This document shows positions 34,228 through 42,249 of a stretch of 64,000 nt of DNA, piece by piece. The position numbers and the translations under genes are program-made. Below the pieces are notes generated by a model that saw nothing but the letters and a program-made list of their open reading frames with translations, was not told where the DNA came from and did no database searches. Positions within the stretch are counted from its first letter, which is position 1; every line of letters begins with the position of its first letter. The DNA is from JANOSH01 sp031415695 (lineage in GTDB: Bacteria; Actinomycetota; Acidimicrobiia; Acidimicrobiales; Ilumatobacteraceae), in NCBI GenBank assembly GCA_031415695.1, contig JANOSH010000016.1, forward strand, positions 104,161 to 168,160. Direction: 5' to 3'.

Positions 34228-34824
34228 TTGGTCGAGTTCGCCGACGTCGTTCGCCGCAGGCGGATGACCCGAGCCTTCTCGACCCAACCAATTGAGCCCG
34301 CGGTTCTCGACCGCATCGTCGACCTGGCAGCACGGGCTCCGAGTGCCGGAAAGTCCCAAGGCTGGGATCTGGTCGTGCTGGAGGGTGAGGTTACCCAGCG
34401 TTTCTGGGATGTGACGCTGCCAGCTGAACGTCGTGCGTCGTTTCGGTGGCCGCTATTGCTGGTTGCGCCGGTCATTGTCCTGCCGCTGGCTGACCCGGGT
34501 GCGTACACGAGCCGTTATGGCGAGCCCGACAAGGCTCGTACAGGCCTGGCCGACGAGGCACGGTGGACCGCGCCGTATTGGACGATCGATGCGTCGTTTA
34601 TGACGATGACGTTGTTGTTGGCCGCCGAGGCCGAAGGGCTGGGGGCGCTGTTCTTTGGTGTGTTCGATAACACGGCTGCGGTACTCGCCGAGTTTGGAAT
34701 CCCTAACGACCGCCAGCTTTTAGGGGCAATTGCGCTCGGCTGGCCGATTCCATCGGACCCGGGCCGATCAGCTAGCCGCCGTCGTAGGACGTCCGCGGAC
34801 ATGGTTCACCGCGGCGCTTGGTAG
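34228..34824 (+). CDS. Nitroreductase-family flavoprotein
   Basis: A 198-residue FMN-fold protein. FADVVRRRRMTRAFSTQPIE followed by LAARAPSAGKSQGWDLVVLE is the standard FMN-binding opening; FFGVFDN and GAIALGWP near the C-terminus complete the fold. These enzymes reduce nitro, enone or F420/FMN-linked substrates; the actual substrate is unknown. The TTG start lies one base after the previous stop, and translation from TTG fits the family N-terminus better than the internal ATG. Confidence 0.87.
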   Translation: MVEFADVVRRRRMTRAFSTQPIEPAVLDRIVDLAARAPSAGKSQGWDLVVLEGEVTQRFWDVTLPAERRASFRWPLLLVAPVIVLPLADPGAYTSRYGEPDKARTGLADEARWTAPYWTIDASFMTMTLLLAAEAEGLGALFFGVFDNTAAVLAEFGIPNDRQLLGAIALGWPIPSDPGRSASRRRRTSADMVHRGAW

Positions 34825-35091
34825 CGCCCGTTGACGGATGGTCGCCTGGGTCCGGACGGGTCGGCTGTGGAAGGTGCTTTCCCGTTCAATCCCGTGGCGC
34901 CGATTCGCTGTCGATTCGGCGCCACGTCGGCGGGAATCTTCAACGGGGTGGAAGCTTCGGTGAGTCGCGGCCGGGGCGGTCACTTTGTCGGTCGTCGAGC
35001 GGTTCGAAGTTGTTCGGCTTGAGATCCGCTAACGCGGTGATCGGCGGGGGCCAGCCACGTGGCCTACCGCATCGTGTGGAATCCCAAGTAG
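34825..35091. other. Non-coding stretch with a strong hairpin
   Basis: No supportable gene in this part of the gap after the nitroreductase. GTGGCGCCGA (34894-34903) and TCGGCGCCAC (34916-34925) form a perfect 10-bp stem with a 12-base loop. There is no T-run after it, so termination would have to be of another kind. Confidence 0.6.
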
Positions 35092-35274
35092 TTGAGCCGC
35101 AATGGCAACGTCACCGTCGGCTACTTCAAGCCGCCGCCGCCCGTCGGAGAGCCGATTGTCGTGCACTACCGTTGTTGGTCTACTAATAATGGCGCGTCGG
35201 TATGCGTCGCATTGTTCTTGGCTGACAAACATGGCCGACCCGGAGCAACAGCTGACGTTACGCTTCGTTCATGA
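35092..35274 (+). CDS. Doubtful 60-residue ORF, possibly a gene remnant
   Basis: A TTG-initiated frame whose TGA overlaps the ATG of the next gene (ATGA), the coupling seen at real genes here. The frame extends upstream past a TAG at 35089-35091 (GTG-led VAYRIVWNPK before it), which looks like the tail of a decayed gene. The product has no recognised domain. Confidence 0.3.
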   Translation: MSRNGNVTVGYFKPPPPVGEPIVVHYRCWSTNNGASVCVALFLADKHGRPGATADVTLRS

Positions 35275-35657
35275 CTCGGCCACTGCCTCTACGCGGAGAA
35301 CAAGCGCCAGACGAGGCCGTCGTCGTCTTGCGCGCTGGAGTCATGAGCGAGCCGAGCGTCGTCCAGACCTCAGGCCGAATGTTCGAACTGTACGGCTTGT
35401 ACGGCATCTCGGTGGAGGCAGCGCTCGATGAAACGGTGTTGGAGGCGTGCCGACGAAGCGAGCGACTCGCGAACTACCGCCAGATCCGTCTCTCGACATT
35501 CGGGCGGCTTCGCAGTTCGGGTTTCGCGCTTCTCGCCACGTTTGACACGCCGCACTTCACGATCGTGCTCCCCGATCTGGCCGAGTTGACGGTAGTCCGA
35601 CTCAACCGATGCTTTGACGATCCGATCCCGAACCCAGGTCGAGAACATCCCGGCTAG
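35271..35657 (+). CDS. Conserved-looking protein of unknown function, first of a pair
   Basis: A 128-residue protein: PDEAVVVLRAGVM, FELYGLYGISVEAALDETV, RQIRLSTFGRLRSSGFALLA, HFTIVLPDLAELTVVRLNRC and a C-terminal NPGREHPG. I have the impression of a recurrent actinobacterial family found beside a second small protein, as here, but I cannot name a function. The gene lies in a low-density region between a nitroreductase and an SDR, so recent acquisition is possible. Confidence 0.7.
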   Translation: MTRPLPLRGEQAPDEAVVVLRAGVMSEPSVVQTSGRMFELYGLYGISVEAALDETVLEACRRSERLANYRQIRLSTFGRLRSSGFALLATFDTPHFTIVLPDLAELTVVRLNRCFDDPIPNPGREHPG

Positions 35658-35675
35658 CATAGAGATGGAGAAAGC

Positions 35676-35915
35676 ATGAGCTACGACGTTGCAGTTGACT
35701 TCATGGATATGACCGACGACCGATGTCTGTGGACGCGGGTCGTTGACGCACGCCCGGGTTTCGTGCCAATTGCCGGCCAATTCGTGGTCGTCGGATGCGA
35801 CGACGCGGACCCAGCCGTCGCCCGAATCCTTAGCGTCGATGCCGACGGACGCATCGAGCTTCAGATCCTCCGTGGCCCAGCCGAGTCGCACCGCCACCTT
35901 CTCGCTTCAGCCTGA
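35676..35915 (+). CDS. Small conserved-looking protein, second of the pair
   Basis: A 79-residue acidic protein (MSYDVAVDFMDMTDDRCLWT, then VVGCDDADPAVARILSVDAD, IELQILRGPAESHRHLL). GGAGAAAG-like ribosome site (GGAG at about 35666-35669) sits just before the ATG. It starts 18 bases after the previous gene and probably acts with it. The beta-rich pattern suggests a small barrel; the function is unknown. Confidence 0.68.
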   Translation: MSYDVAVDFMDMTDDRCLWTRVVDARPGFVPIAGQFVVVGCDDADPAVARILSVDADGRIELQILRGPAESHRHLLASA

Positions 35916-36096
35916 TTCGACAGCGCTGCATTGCGCACACCCGTCCCAATGGGACAAGAAACCCGGCCATTGTTTTCACCATTCGGCCATTGGGCCATTC
36001 TCCGAGGATCCTGGATGACCTCGAACCCATCGACTCCTACAGGCTTACCGATGGCAGGGATACGTCGTTGTATCGAGTCGATTCAGGCCCGCACTG

Positions 36097-36102
36097 TAGT
36101 GT
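36097..36102 (+). promoter_or_regulatory. -10 element, leaderless promoter of the SDR gene
   Basis: TAGTGT, six bases, then ATG 36109. The preceding gap (35916-36108) contains no other recognisable feature. Confidence 0.55.
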
Positions 36103-36108
36103 CGTCGG

Positions 36109-36858
36109 ATGGATATTCGACTCGACGGAAAAGTTGCACTGGTTGTTGGGGCATCGCGAGGCATCGGTGCAGCGATGGCGAAGACAATGGCCGAATCAGG
36201 CGCGCGGGTGATGCTTACGTCGCGCAAGATCGATTCGCTCGAGGAAACCGCCACCGGCATCGATGGAGAGACCGCCGTTTTCGCCGCTCACGCCGGCAAG
36301 ATCGATGACGCTCGGGCCTGTATCGCGGCCACCATTGCCCAGTTCGGCGGCCTCGACATTTTGGTGAACAACGCGGCGACGAATCCGTACTACGGAGCCA
36401 CACTCGGTGTCGACGAGAGCCGCTTCGACAAGACCTTCGAGGTAAACCTGCGTGGTCCGCTGTTCTGGAGCCAGATCGCGTACGAATCGGCGTTGAAGGC
36501 CAAGCCGGGGGTCATTTTGAACATTGCGTCGGTGGGCGGGTTACGGACCGACGGTGGTGGGCTCGGCGTCTACAACCTCACGAAAGCGGCGCTCATCCAC
36601 CTGACTCGGCAGTTGGCCAGTGAAATTGGTCCAAACCGCGTCGTGGGAATTGCCCCAGGGCTCGTGAAGACCGACTTTGCCAAGGTGCTTGTCGAGAACT
36701 TCGGTGACAAGTTGGCGGCCTCAATGCCCGTGGGTCGCCTTGGTGAGCCGCAAGACATTGCCAATCTGGCGTTGTTTCTGGTCAGCGATGCCGCCAGTTG
36801 GATTACCGGCGAGACCTTCGTCATCGATGGTGGCGCTGGGGTTCGCGGCGTCGCGTAA
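36109..36858 (+). CDS. Short-chain dehydrogenase/reductase
   Basis: A 249-residue classical SDR: the NAD(P) loop VVGASRGIGAAMAKTM, NNAATNP (NNAG-type), the catalytic Ser in NIASVGG, YxxxK as YNLTKAA and the C-terminal GETFVIDGGAG. It oxidises or reduces an unidentified hydroxy/keto substrate; FabG-like proteins in this family often act on acyl-CoA or steroid-like compounds. It is convergent with the next SDR. Confidence 0.92.
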   Translation: MDIRLDGKVALVVGASRGIGAAMAKTMAESGARVMLTSRKIDSLEETATGIDGETAVFAAHAGKIDDARACIAATIAQFGGLDILVNNAATNPYYGATLGVDESRFDKTFEVNLRGPLFWSQIAYESALKAKPGVILNIASVGGLRTDGGGLGVYNLTKAALIHLTRQLASEIGPNRVVGIAPGLVKTDFAKVLVENFGDKLAASMPVGRLGEPQDIANLALFLVSDAASWITGETFVIDGGAGVRGVA

Positions 36859-36878
36859 CTTGCCAGCCCGCGTTTGCG

Positions 36879-37664
36879 CTAACTCTCGGCTAGGTGGTCG
36901 AACAGGCGGGGATACCGGCCGGTTTGAGCACCGCCGTCGATGTGGTGGACCGCACCGGTGATAAAGCTGGCCTCGTCACTGGCTAGGAACAGTGCCAAGT
37001 TCGCGATGTCGCCCGGCTGGCCGTAGCGTCCGATCGGTGTGTTGGCTACAAAGTCGTCGACGATGCCGGGCGCGGAAAAGAATCCGCCAGTAGCTGGCGT
37101 TTCGATCAAGCCAGGGGCGATGGTGTTGACTCGAATGCTCCGAGGTCCAAGTTCCAGCGCAGCTATCTGGCTCAGCATCACCACGCCGGCTTTGGCTGCC
37201 CCGTAGGCCGCCATGCCTTGGGCGGGCTGAACAGCATTGAGCGACGCAATGGTGATGATGGAACCGGGTGCGCCGAGATCAAGCATGGTTGCCGACGCGT
37301 GCTTCACCGTAATGAATACACCCGTGAGACACAGGTCGATGATGCGCTGCCATTCCGACAACGGATGTTCGTGGATGGGGCTGAACGCACCCCCGCCCGC
37401 GTTGGCGACCGCAATGTCGAGTCGGCCAAACACTTGCACGGCGTAGCTCATGGCGTGCTGCATCTCGGCCTCGATGGTCACGTTAGCCACGACAGTTCGA
37501 CATACTTCGCCGAGGTCGCTGTGTAGCGTTGCGAGGGCAGCGACATCGACATCGACCGCTACGACTAGCGCGCCTTCTTCGACGAAGCGGTGGCTGATGG
37601 CGCGACCTATGCCCGATGCTGCCCCGGTAACGACGGCGACCCGCCCTGCTAATCGATTACTCAT
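36879..37664 (-). CDS. Short-chain dehydrogenase/reductase
   Basis: A 261-residue classical SDR with VVTGAASGIGRAISHRF, ANAGGGAF, catalytic Ser in IASLNAV, Tyr/Lys as YGAAKAG and HHIDGGAQTG at the end. It overlaps the end of menE by 8 bases on the same strand, so it is co-transcribed with menE. A part in quinone metabolism is possible from context only. Confidence 0.92.
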   Translation of the reverse strand: MSNRLAGRVAVVTGAASGIGRAISHRFVEEGALVVAVDVDVAALATLHSDLGEVCRTVVANVTIEAEMQHAMSYAVQVFGRLDIAVANAGGGAFSPIHEHPLSEWQRIIDLCLTGVFITVKHASATMLDLGAPGSIITIASLNAVQPAQGMAAYGAAKAGVVMLSQIAALELGPRSIRVNTIAPGLIETPATGGFFSAPGIVDDFVANTPIGRYGQPGDIANLALFLASDEASFITGAVHHIDGGAQTGRYPRLFDHLAES

Positions 37665-38772
37665 CGCTGGTCCTCAATTGGTTTCGTTGGATCTTTCCCA
37701 GCGCAGTGCGGGGGATGGTGCTGCACACAATGAGCTCATGAGGAGCGCAGTACGCGGGAAGCAGACCGCGTACATGGTCGCGAACGTCGGCCAAGGCGAC
37801 GGTGGCGTCGTCGCGGGTGACAACCCAGGCCACGACCCGGTTACCCCACATGGGATCGGGCCGACCGGCCACGCCAGCCTCGACGACGTCGGGGTGGGAA
37901 CCGAGCGCGGCTTCTACTGATTCTGGCCACACGTTTTCACCGCCCGTAATGATCAAGTCGTCGGCGCGCCCAAACACTTGCAGTGTTGTGCCATCGAAGG
38001 ATCCGAGGTCTCCGGTTGGAAACCAACCATCGGCGTCAAGGGGTACGGTTTCGTCGCGATAGCAGCGCAGCAGCATCGGCCCACGCACATGTATCTGTTG
38101 GTTGTCGTCGACGCGTAGCTCCACACCGGGTAGCGCGATGCCGTTGTAGACGATGCCGCTGCCGGTTTCGGTCATGCCATATGTGGCCAGCACATTGGCG
38201 GGGCGATCCGGCGGGGGACGGCTGCCACCCAACACGATGACTCGAAATCGTTCGGTCCTCACCCGGCTCAGGGTGGCCACGACAAGGGATACCAAGGTGG
38301 CCCCACGGTCGACGGCCGCATCGACGGCCGTATCATCGAACCGGGGCAACACCGTGAGCGGCACACCGAGGCACAGTGCCCGGGTCACGACAGACAACCC
38401 GCCGATATGCGCCAACGGCAGGCAAGCAAGCCAGTGATCGTCGGGCCGAACACCAATACGCTGGCTCGTGGCCCGAGCCGATGCCTCGACCGCGGCGTGG
38501 GTGAGCACAATGCCCTTCGGCGTCCCAGTCGTGCCGCTCGACGCCACGACCAGTGCATCGTCGTGCTCGACTGGTCGACCCGGATGCGAATGTGACGTGC
38601 CGGTTGCGTCAACGATGATGTCGGGTGCCAAGGCGCTCAAGATGCGCTGTTTGGTCGGCAGTGGCCACCGCTGATCGACGGGCAGGACCGCATTGCCAGC
38701 ATCCCAGGCATGTCGCAACGCAGCCACGAACCCGGGTCCGCCGGGCATGTCGAGCGCGATGAGTTTGGGCAC
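37657..38772 (-). CDS. menE: o-Succinylbenzoate-CoA ligase-like protein
   Basis: A 371-residue short member of the AMP-forming acyl-CoA ligase family. ATP loop SSGTTGTPKGIVLTH, LATYGMTETGSG, GWFPTGDLG and GGENVWPESVE then ALGKIQRNQLR (catalytic Lys) are present. Short length and its place among menaquinone genes (menA is divergent from it) identify MenE, which activates o-succinylbenzoate. The start is GTG behind TACCGT (7-base spacing), predicted leaderless. Confidence 0.87.
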   Translation of the reverse strand: MPKLIALDMPGGPGFVAALRHAWDAGNAVLPVDQRWPLPTKQRILSALAPDIIVDATGTSHSHPGRPVEHDDALVVASSGTTGTPKGIVLTHAAVEASARATSQRIGVRPDDHWLACLPLAHIGGLSVVTRALCLGVPLTVLPRFDDTAVDAAVDRGATLVSLVVATLSRVRTERFRVIVLGGSRPPPDRPANVLATYGMTETGSGIVYNGIALPGVELRVDDNQQIHVRGPMLLRCYRDETVPLDADGWFPTGDLGSFDGTTLQVFGRADDLIITGGENVWPESVEAALGSHPDVVEAGVAGRPDPMWGNRVVAWVVTRDDATVALADVRDHVRGLLPAYCAPHELIVCSTIPRTALGKIQRNQLRTSDE

Positions 38773-38779
38773 ACCCCTG

Positions 38780-38785
38780 ACGGTA
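38780..38785 (-). promoter_or_regulatory. -10 element, leaderless promoter of menE
   Basis: TACCGT on the minus strand, seven bases before GTG 38772. It faces the menA start only 30 bases away, so the two genes share a very compact divergent promoter. Confidence 0.5.
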
Positions 38786-38802
38786 GTGCGAGGCTGAGGG
38801 AG

Positions 38803-39666
38803 ATGAACCGATGGGTGCTAGGGAGTAGGCCAAGAACGTTGCCAGCAGCGGTCGTTCCGGTCGTGGTGGGAACCGCCGCAGCCGTAGGTGACGCGTCGAT
38901 TATTTGGTGGCGTGCCGCGGCAGCCCTTGTGGTGTCGCTCGCCCTTCAGATTGGCACAAACTTCAGTAACGATTACAGCGACGGTGTGCGCGGGACCGAC
39001 GATAATCGGGTTGGTCCGACCCGTCTTGTTGCCAGCGGGCTGGCATCGGCCAGAGCAACGAAACGAGCGGCGATGCTGAGCTTTGCGGTCGCCGCAGTGG
39101 TTGGACTCGCCCTTGCGCTTACCGTTGCCTGGTGGTTGGTGTTCGTCGGCGCTGCCAGTGTGGCGGCCGGTTGGCTGTATACCGGAGGCCCGCGCCCATA
39201 TGGCTACGCCGGTTTGGGTGAGGTCTTCGTGTTCGTGTTCTTCGGATTGGTGGCCACGGTTGGTTCAACGTTCGTGCAAACCGAAGCGATCAGTGCGGTG
39301 GCGGTGATTGCTGCCGCAGGTGTTGGATGTCTTGCAGTAGCGATCCTTGTGGTGAACAACCTGCGTGATATCCCGACCGACTCGACTACCGCAAAGCGAA
39401 CGTTGGCAGTTCGCATTGGTGACGCTCGTACACGCTTGCTGTACGCCTTGTTGTTGGGTGGCGCAGGGTTGTGTGTGCTGGGTTGCGCGGTGTGGCGTCC
39501 GTGGGCGCTTCTTGGCCTTTTGGCCGCTGTGGCGGCAGTGCGTCCCCTGGCGACGGTTCGCTCAGGAGCCACTGCACATGCGCTCATCTCGGTGCTGGGA
39601 GGCACGGGGAAGTTGCAAACGATGTATGGAGTTCTGTTGGCCGTCGGCCTCGCGGTTTCCGGCTAA
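38803..39666 (+). CDS. menA: 1,4-Dihydroxy-2-naphthoate polyprenyltransferase
   Basis: A 287-residue UbiA-superfamily membrane protein with about eight hydrophobic helices. The prenyl-diphosphate Asp motif is NFSNDYSDGVRGTDD and the second is NNLRDIPTDSTTAKRTLAVR. MenA joins dihydroxynaphthoate to a polyprenyl chain, giving demethylmenaquinone. ATG 38803 follows GAGGCT plus 7 bases (leaderless-type). An in-frame upstream extension to 38710 runs antisense through menE and is rejected. Confidence 0.93.
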   Translation: MNRWVLGSRPRTLPAAVVPVVVGTAAAVGDASIIWWRAAAALVVSLALQIGTNFSNDYSDGVRGTDDNRVGPTRLVASGLASARATKRAAMLSFAVAAVVGLALALTVAWWLVFVGAASVAAGWLYTGGPRPYGYAGLGEVFVFVFFGLVATVGSTFVQTEAISAVAVIAAAGVGCLAVAILVVNNLRDIPTDSTTAKRTLAVRIGDARTRLLYALLLGGAGLCVLGCAVWRPWALLGLLAAVAAVRPLATVRSGATAHALISVLGGTGKLQTMYGVLLAVGLAVSG

Positions 39667-39697
39667 CCCCCCGGATCGTAGGACTGTGGTGTGGGCG

Positions 39698-40675
39698 CTA
39701 CAAGCGCTCGAACAAGCCGTCCTGGTCGGAGTCGTATTCGAACTTCTCTCGCCGTACGCGGGCGGTGACCGGCGAATCGGTGGTGACTGTGTCGACAACC
39801 AGACGCAGCCGCTCTTTGGGTACGAACTCGGTGGTGACAATGGCACGCTCTTCGTGCAGCACGACCTCGGTTTCCATGCCAGCCAGTTCGGTTGGGTGTG
39901 CGCCAGAATATTCGCCTTCGATGATGGGCTCGATGATGATGCGAGCGACCTCGCGGCGAACGGGGATGGTGAGGTGCAGGTCTTCTTGGATGATGATTTT
40001 GCGAACACGAACCCGGCCGCGTTCAACCCTGGCCACATCGAGGATTACTTCTTCTTCCCAACGGATGATCTCGTCGATGAGACCGTCGGCCGGACGTTCG
40101 ACCACTACACGGCGCGCTGTTACTGGCGTGTCTGACGGAACCTCTGTGACGGTGATCTTGTCGGCTGGAACGTCGACAAGATCGATGATTTCGTGTGTGC
40201 CAGGGGCGGGGGCGTCGACGACGAACGATTGGACGGTTGGAGTTTCGAGGGCAGGGGCGGTTTCTACGACCGCAGCAGCCTCGCCGACGGGTTCCGTGTC
40301 GACGACTGGAGCAGCATCGACAACTGGCGCCGGCGGGGCGGGTGGTAGGGGAGCAGCGACCGGCGGAGCGACGATGGTCGCCACCCGGTCCACGGTGACG
40401 CCGTAATAGCGGGCGAGAGCAGTCTCGTCGAAGTCGTCGGCGGGAGCCCGCATGATCAATTCGGTTGAATACGGAACATGAACTGCCCCGCCGTGGGCTT
40501 GTGCCAGAGTGGCCGGAATATAGGTGGTTCCTGCGGTACTGTCGGCCACTACAAGCCACCCTGCGTCGCCTGCGGTACCAAAGACGCTCTCGAGCGACCC
40601 AAGATGTTTTCCATCCAAGTCAACAACTGGACGGCCAATCCAAGGGTTGGAAACCTTATTTTCGGTGGTAGTCAT
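39698..40675 (-). CDS. PRC-barrel and DUF2382 (YsnF-like) stress protein
   Basis: A 325-residue soluble protein. Residues about 9-85 form a PRC-barrel (WIGRPVVDLDGKHLGSLESV), a Val/Pro/Ala-rich acidic linker follows (about 100-165), and the C-terminal half is DUF2382 (RRVVVERPADGLIDEIIRWE and then IPVRREVARIIIEPI). Proteins of this architecture are general-stress factors of unknown mechanism. The start is ATG 40675 with AAGGAG upstream. TACTTT at 40704-40709 (minus strand) may be the -10 of a conventional leadered promoter. Confidence 0.85.
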   Translation of the reverse strand: MTTTENKVSNPWIGRPVVDLDGKHLGSLESVFGTAGDAGWLVVADSTAGTTYIPATLAQAHGGAVHVPYSTELIMRAPADDFDETALARYYGVTVDRVATIVAPPVAAPLPPAPPAPVVDAAPVVDTEPVGEAAAVVETAPALETPTVQSFVVDAPAPGTHEIIDLVDVPADKITVTEVPSDTPVTARRVVVERPADGLIDEIIRWEEEVILDVARVERGRVRVRKIIIQEDLHLTIPVRREVARIIIEPIIEGEYSGAHPTELAGMETEVVLHEERAIVTTEFVPKERLRLVVDTVTTDSPVTARVRREKFEYDSDQDGLFERL

Positions 40676-40742
40676 GGACGCTCCTTGATTGCTGCTTGTT
40701 AACAAAGTATCTCAAAGCGGCAATTTTCACCATCGGTGATTC

Positions 40743-41504
40743 CTAACTTCCGCTCAAATTCTTGTGAACTGAGGAACGCACGGTGTCGGGTCGCTCGCTA
40801 TGTGCGCCATGTCCGGCCCCGCCGACAACCGTGAACGTGGCGTTTGCACCGATGGTCGCCGCTAGCCGACGGCCAGCCTCAATGAACTTGTGATCGTACT
40901 CACCGGCGTACACGTGTACGGGCATTGTCAGCTGATGGAGCTCGGACCAGAGGGGCCGTTGCGATCCTGTACCAGCGTGAAGCAATGAGGCGGCCAACCC
41001 ACCGGCGGTGTTGGTGAGGCGGTCGGCAAGGTCGTCGGCATCGTCGGGACGGTGCTCGAACAGTGGTTGGGAAAGCCACTCGCGTACAAACGCCTCGACA
41101 CCGATGGTCTCGACACGTGCGGCTAGTTGGGCATCGTTCTTGCGTCGAGCGCGACGATCAAGGTCTCCGTCGAGGCCGGCAGTGGCGCCAATGAGAATTA
41201 GGCGTTCAACGAATTGGGGGTGCTGGAGCGCCAGGTGCAAACAGACTCGACCCCCGAGCGAGTACCCAATATACGTAGCCGTCTGGCCGACTTGGGCGAG
41301 AAGGTCGGCAGTGGTAACAAGGTCGCCGACGACATCGTGGGAGCGACCATGCCCCGGCAGATCGGGCAGGACAATCTGGTAGGAATCGGCGAACTGGGTC
41401 GCGATTGATCGCCACGAGTTTGCGGTCTGTGTGAAGCCGTGGACGAAAACGAGGCGCGACGTGCCGCCACCAAACGTGGTCGATGCCAGTTTCAGATGTC
41501 GCAC
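40743..41504 (-). CDS. menH: SHCHC synthase-like alpha/beta hydrolase
   Basis: A 253-residue alpha/beta hydrolase with HGFTQTANSW (oxyanion loop), LPDLPGHGRS, nucleophile elbow GYSLGGRVCLH, an Asp in GEYDHKF and a late catalytic His in GAGHGAHSE. The YDHKF sequence and the location beside menD match MenH, which eliminates pyruvate from SEPHCHC in menaquinone synthesis. The GTG start overlaps the end of the DsbA-like gene by 13 bases; no closer start gives the family N-terminus. Confidence 0.83.
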   Translation of the reverse strand: MRHLKLASTTFGGGTSRLVFVHGFTQTANSWRSIATQFADSYQIVLPDLPGHGRSHDVVGDLVTTADLLAQVGQTATYIGYSLGGRVCLHLALQHPQFVERLILIGATAGLDGDLDRRARRKNDAQLAARVETIGVEAFVREWLSQPLFEHRPDDADDLADRLTNTAGGLAASLLHAGTGSQRPLWSELHQLTMPVHVYAGEYDHKFIEAGRRLAATIGANATFTVVGGAGHGAHSERPDTVRSSVHKNLSGS

Positions 41505-42214
41505 CCTTCGCCGACCGACGCGGTGTCGCAACACGCTGCGTCGGACGAGGTGCTGGCGTCGAGGGCAGCCTGTGCCTCGAGTTCGTGAAGTCGGGTAAGG
41601 GCGCGAACAAAGAACTCTGGCTCCTGTGCTCCGGGTACCGTCCACTGTCCATTAAAGACGTACGTCGGTACAGCCGTGATGCCGGCAGCCGCCGAGTTTT
41701 GAAGGTCGATTGCAAGTTCGTTGAGCCCAGCGTCGCTATCGAGAAACTCGGCCGTTAGGACCGCGTCGAGCCCGACCTCGGCACCAAGCTCGATCAACGT
41801 GGCGTGATCGCCCACGTTTCTGCCTTCCATGAAGTAGGCCCGCAGCAGCCGTTCTTTGAGCGCATTTTGCATGGCATTGCCGTACTGACGTTCGGCGAGC
41901 CACAGCAGACGATGCGCTTCGCGCGTGTTTGCACGCAAGGCGATGTCCATATTGAAATCGAGCCCCGACTCGGCCGCGACCGCGGTGACCTTGTTGATGA
42001 TGGCGGTTGCCTGTTCGGTTCCGCCGAACTTGCGGGCATAGGCCTCTTTTACCGGGGTGGCGCCGTCTCGCGGCGCGCTGGGGTCAAGTTGGTAGGGCCG
42101 CCAGATAACTGTTACCTCGTCGGCGCGGGCGTAGTTGGCCAACGCCTTCTCGAATCGTCTTTTGCCGATGTAGCACCACGGGCATACAACGTCGGACCAG
42201 ATCTCAACGAGCAT
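41492..42214 (-). CDS. DsbA-family (FrnE-like) thioredoxin-fold oxidoreductase
   Basis: A 240-residue protein opening VEIWSDVVCPWCYIGKRRFE, with the CPWC redox site, a helical insertion and the cis-Pro loop GITAVPTYVFNG. No signal peptide, so it is cytoplasmic like FrnE. The C-terminus is Cys-rich (AACCDTASVGEGCDI) and may bind metal. It is transcribed with menH and divergent from menD. Its start follows TAGGAT by 7 bases. Confidence 0.9.
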   Translation of the reverse strand: MLVEIWSDVVCPWCYIGKRRFEKALANYARADEVTVIWRPYQLDPSAPRDGATPVKEAYARKFGGTEQATAIINKVTAVAAESGLDFNMDIALRANTREAHRLLWLAERQYGNAMQNALKERLLRAYFMEGRNVGDHATLIELGAEVGLDAVLTAEFLDSDAGLNELAIDLQNSAAAGITAVPTYVFNGQWTVPGAQEPEFFVRALTRLHELEAQAALDASTSSDAACCDTASVGEGCDI

Positions 42215-42221
42215 GACGCGA

Positions 42222-42227
42222 ATCCTA
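42222..42227 (-). promoter_or_regulatory. -10 element, leaderless promoter of the DsbA-like gene
   Basis: TAGGAT on the minus strand, seven bases before ATG 42214. The divergent menD start at 42250 has CAAACT (42238-42243) six bases upstream, a weaker match. Confidence 0.5.
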
Positions 42228-42249
42228 CGACAACGGGCAAACTAGTGGT

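Noticed and set aside
34894..34925. Intrinsic terminator after the nitroreductase gene.
   Set aside because: The stem is strong but is not followed by a T-run, so classical termination is not supported; it is kept only as a hairpin.
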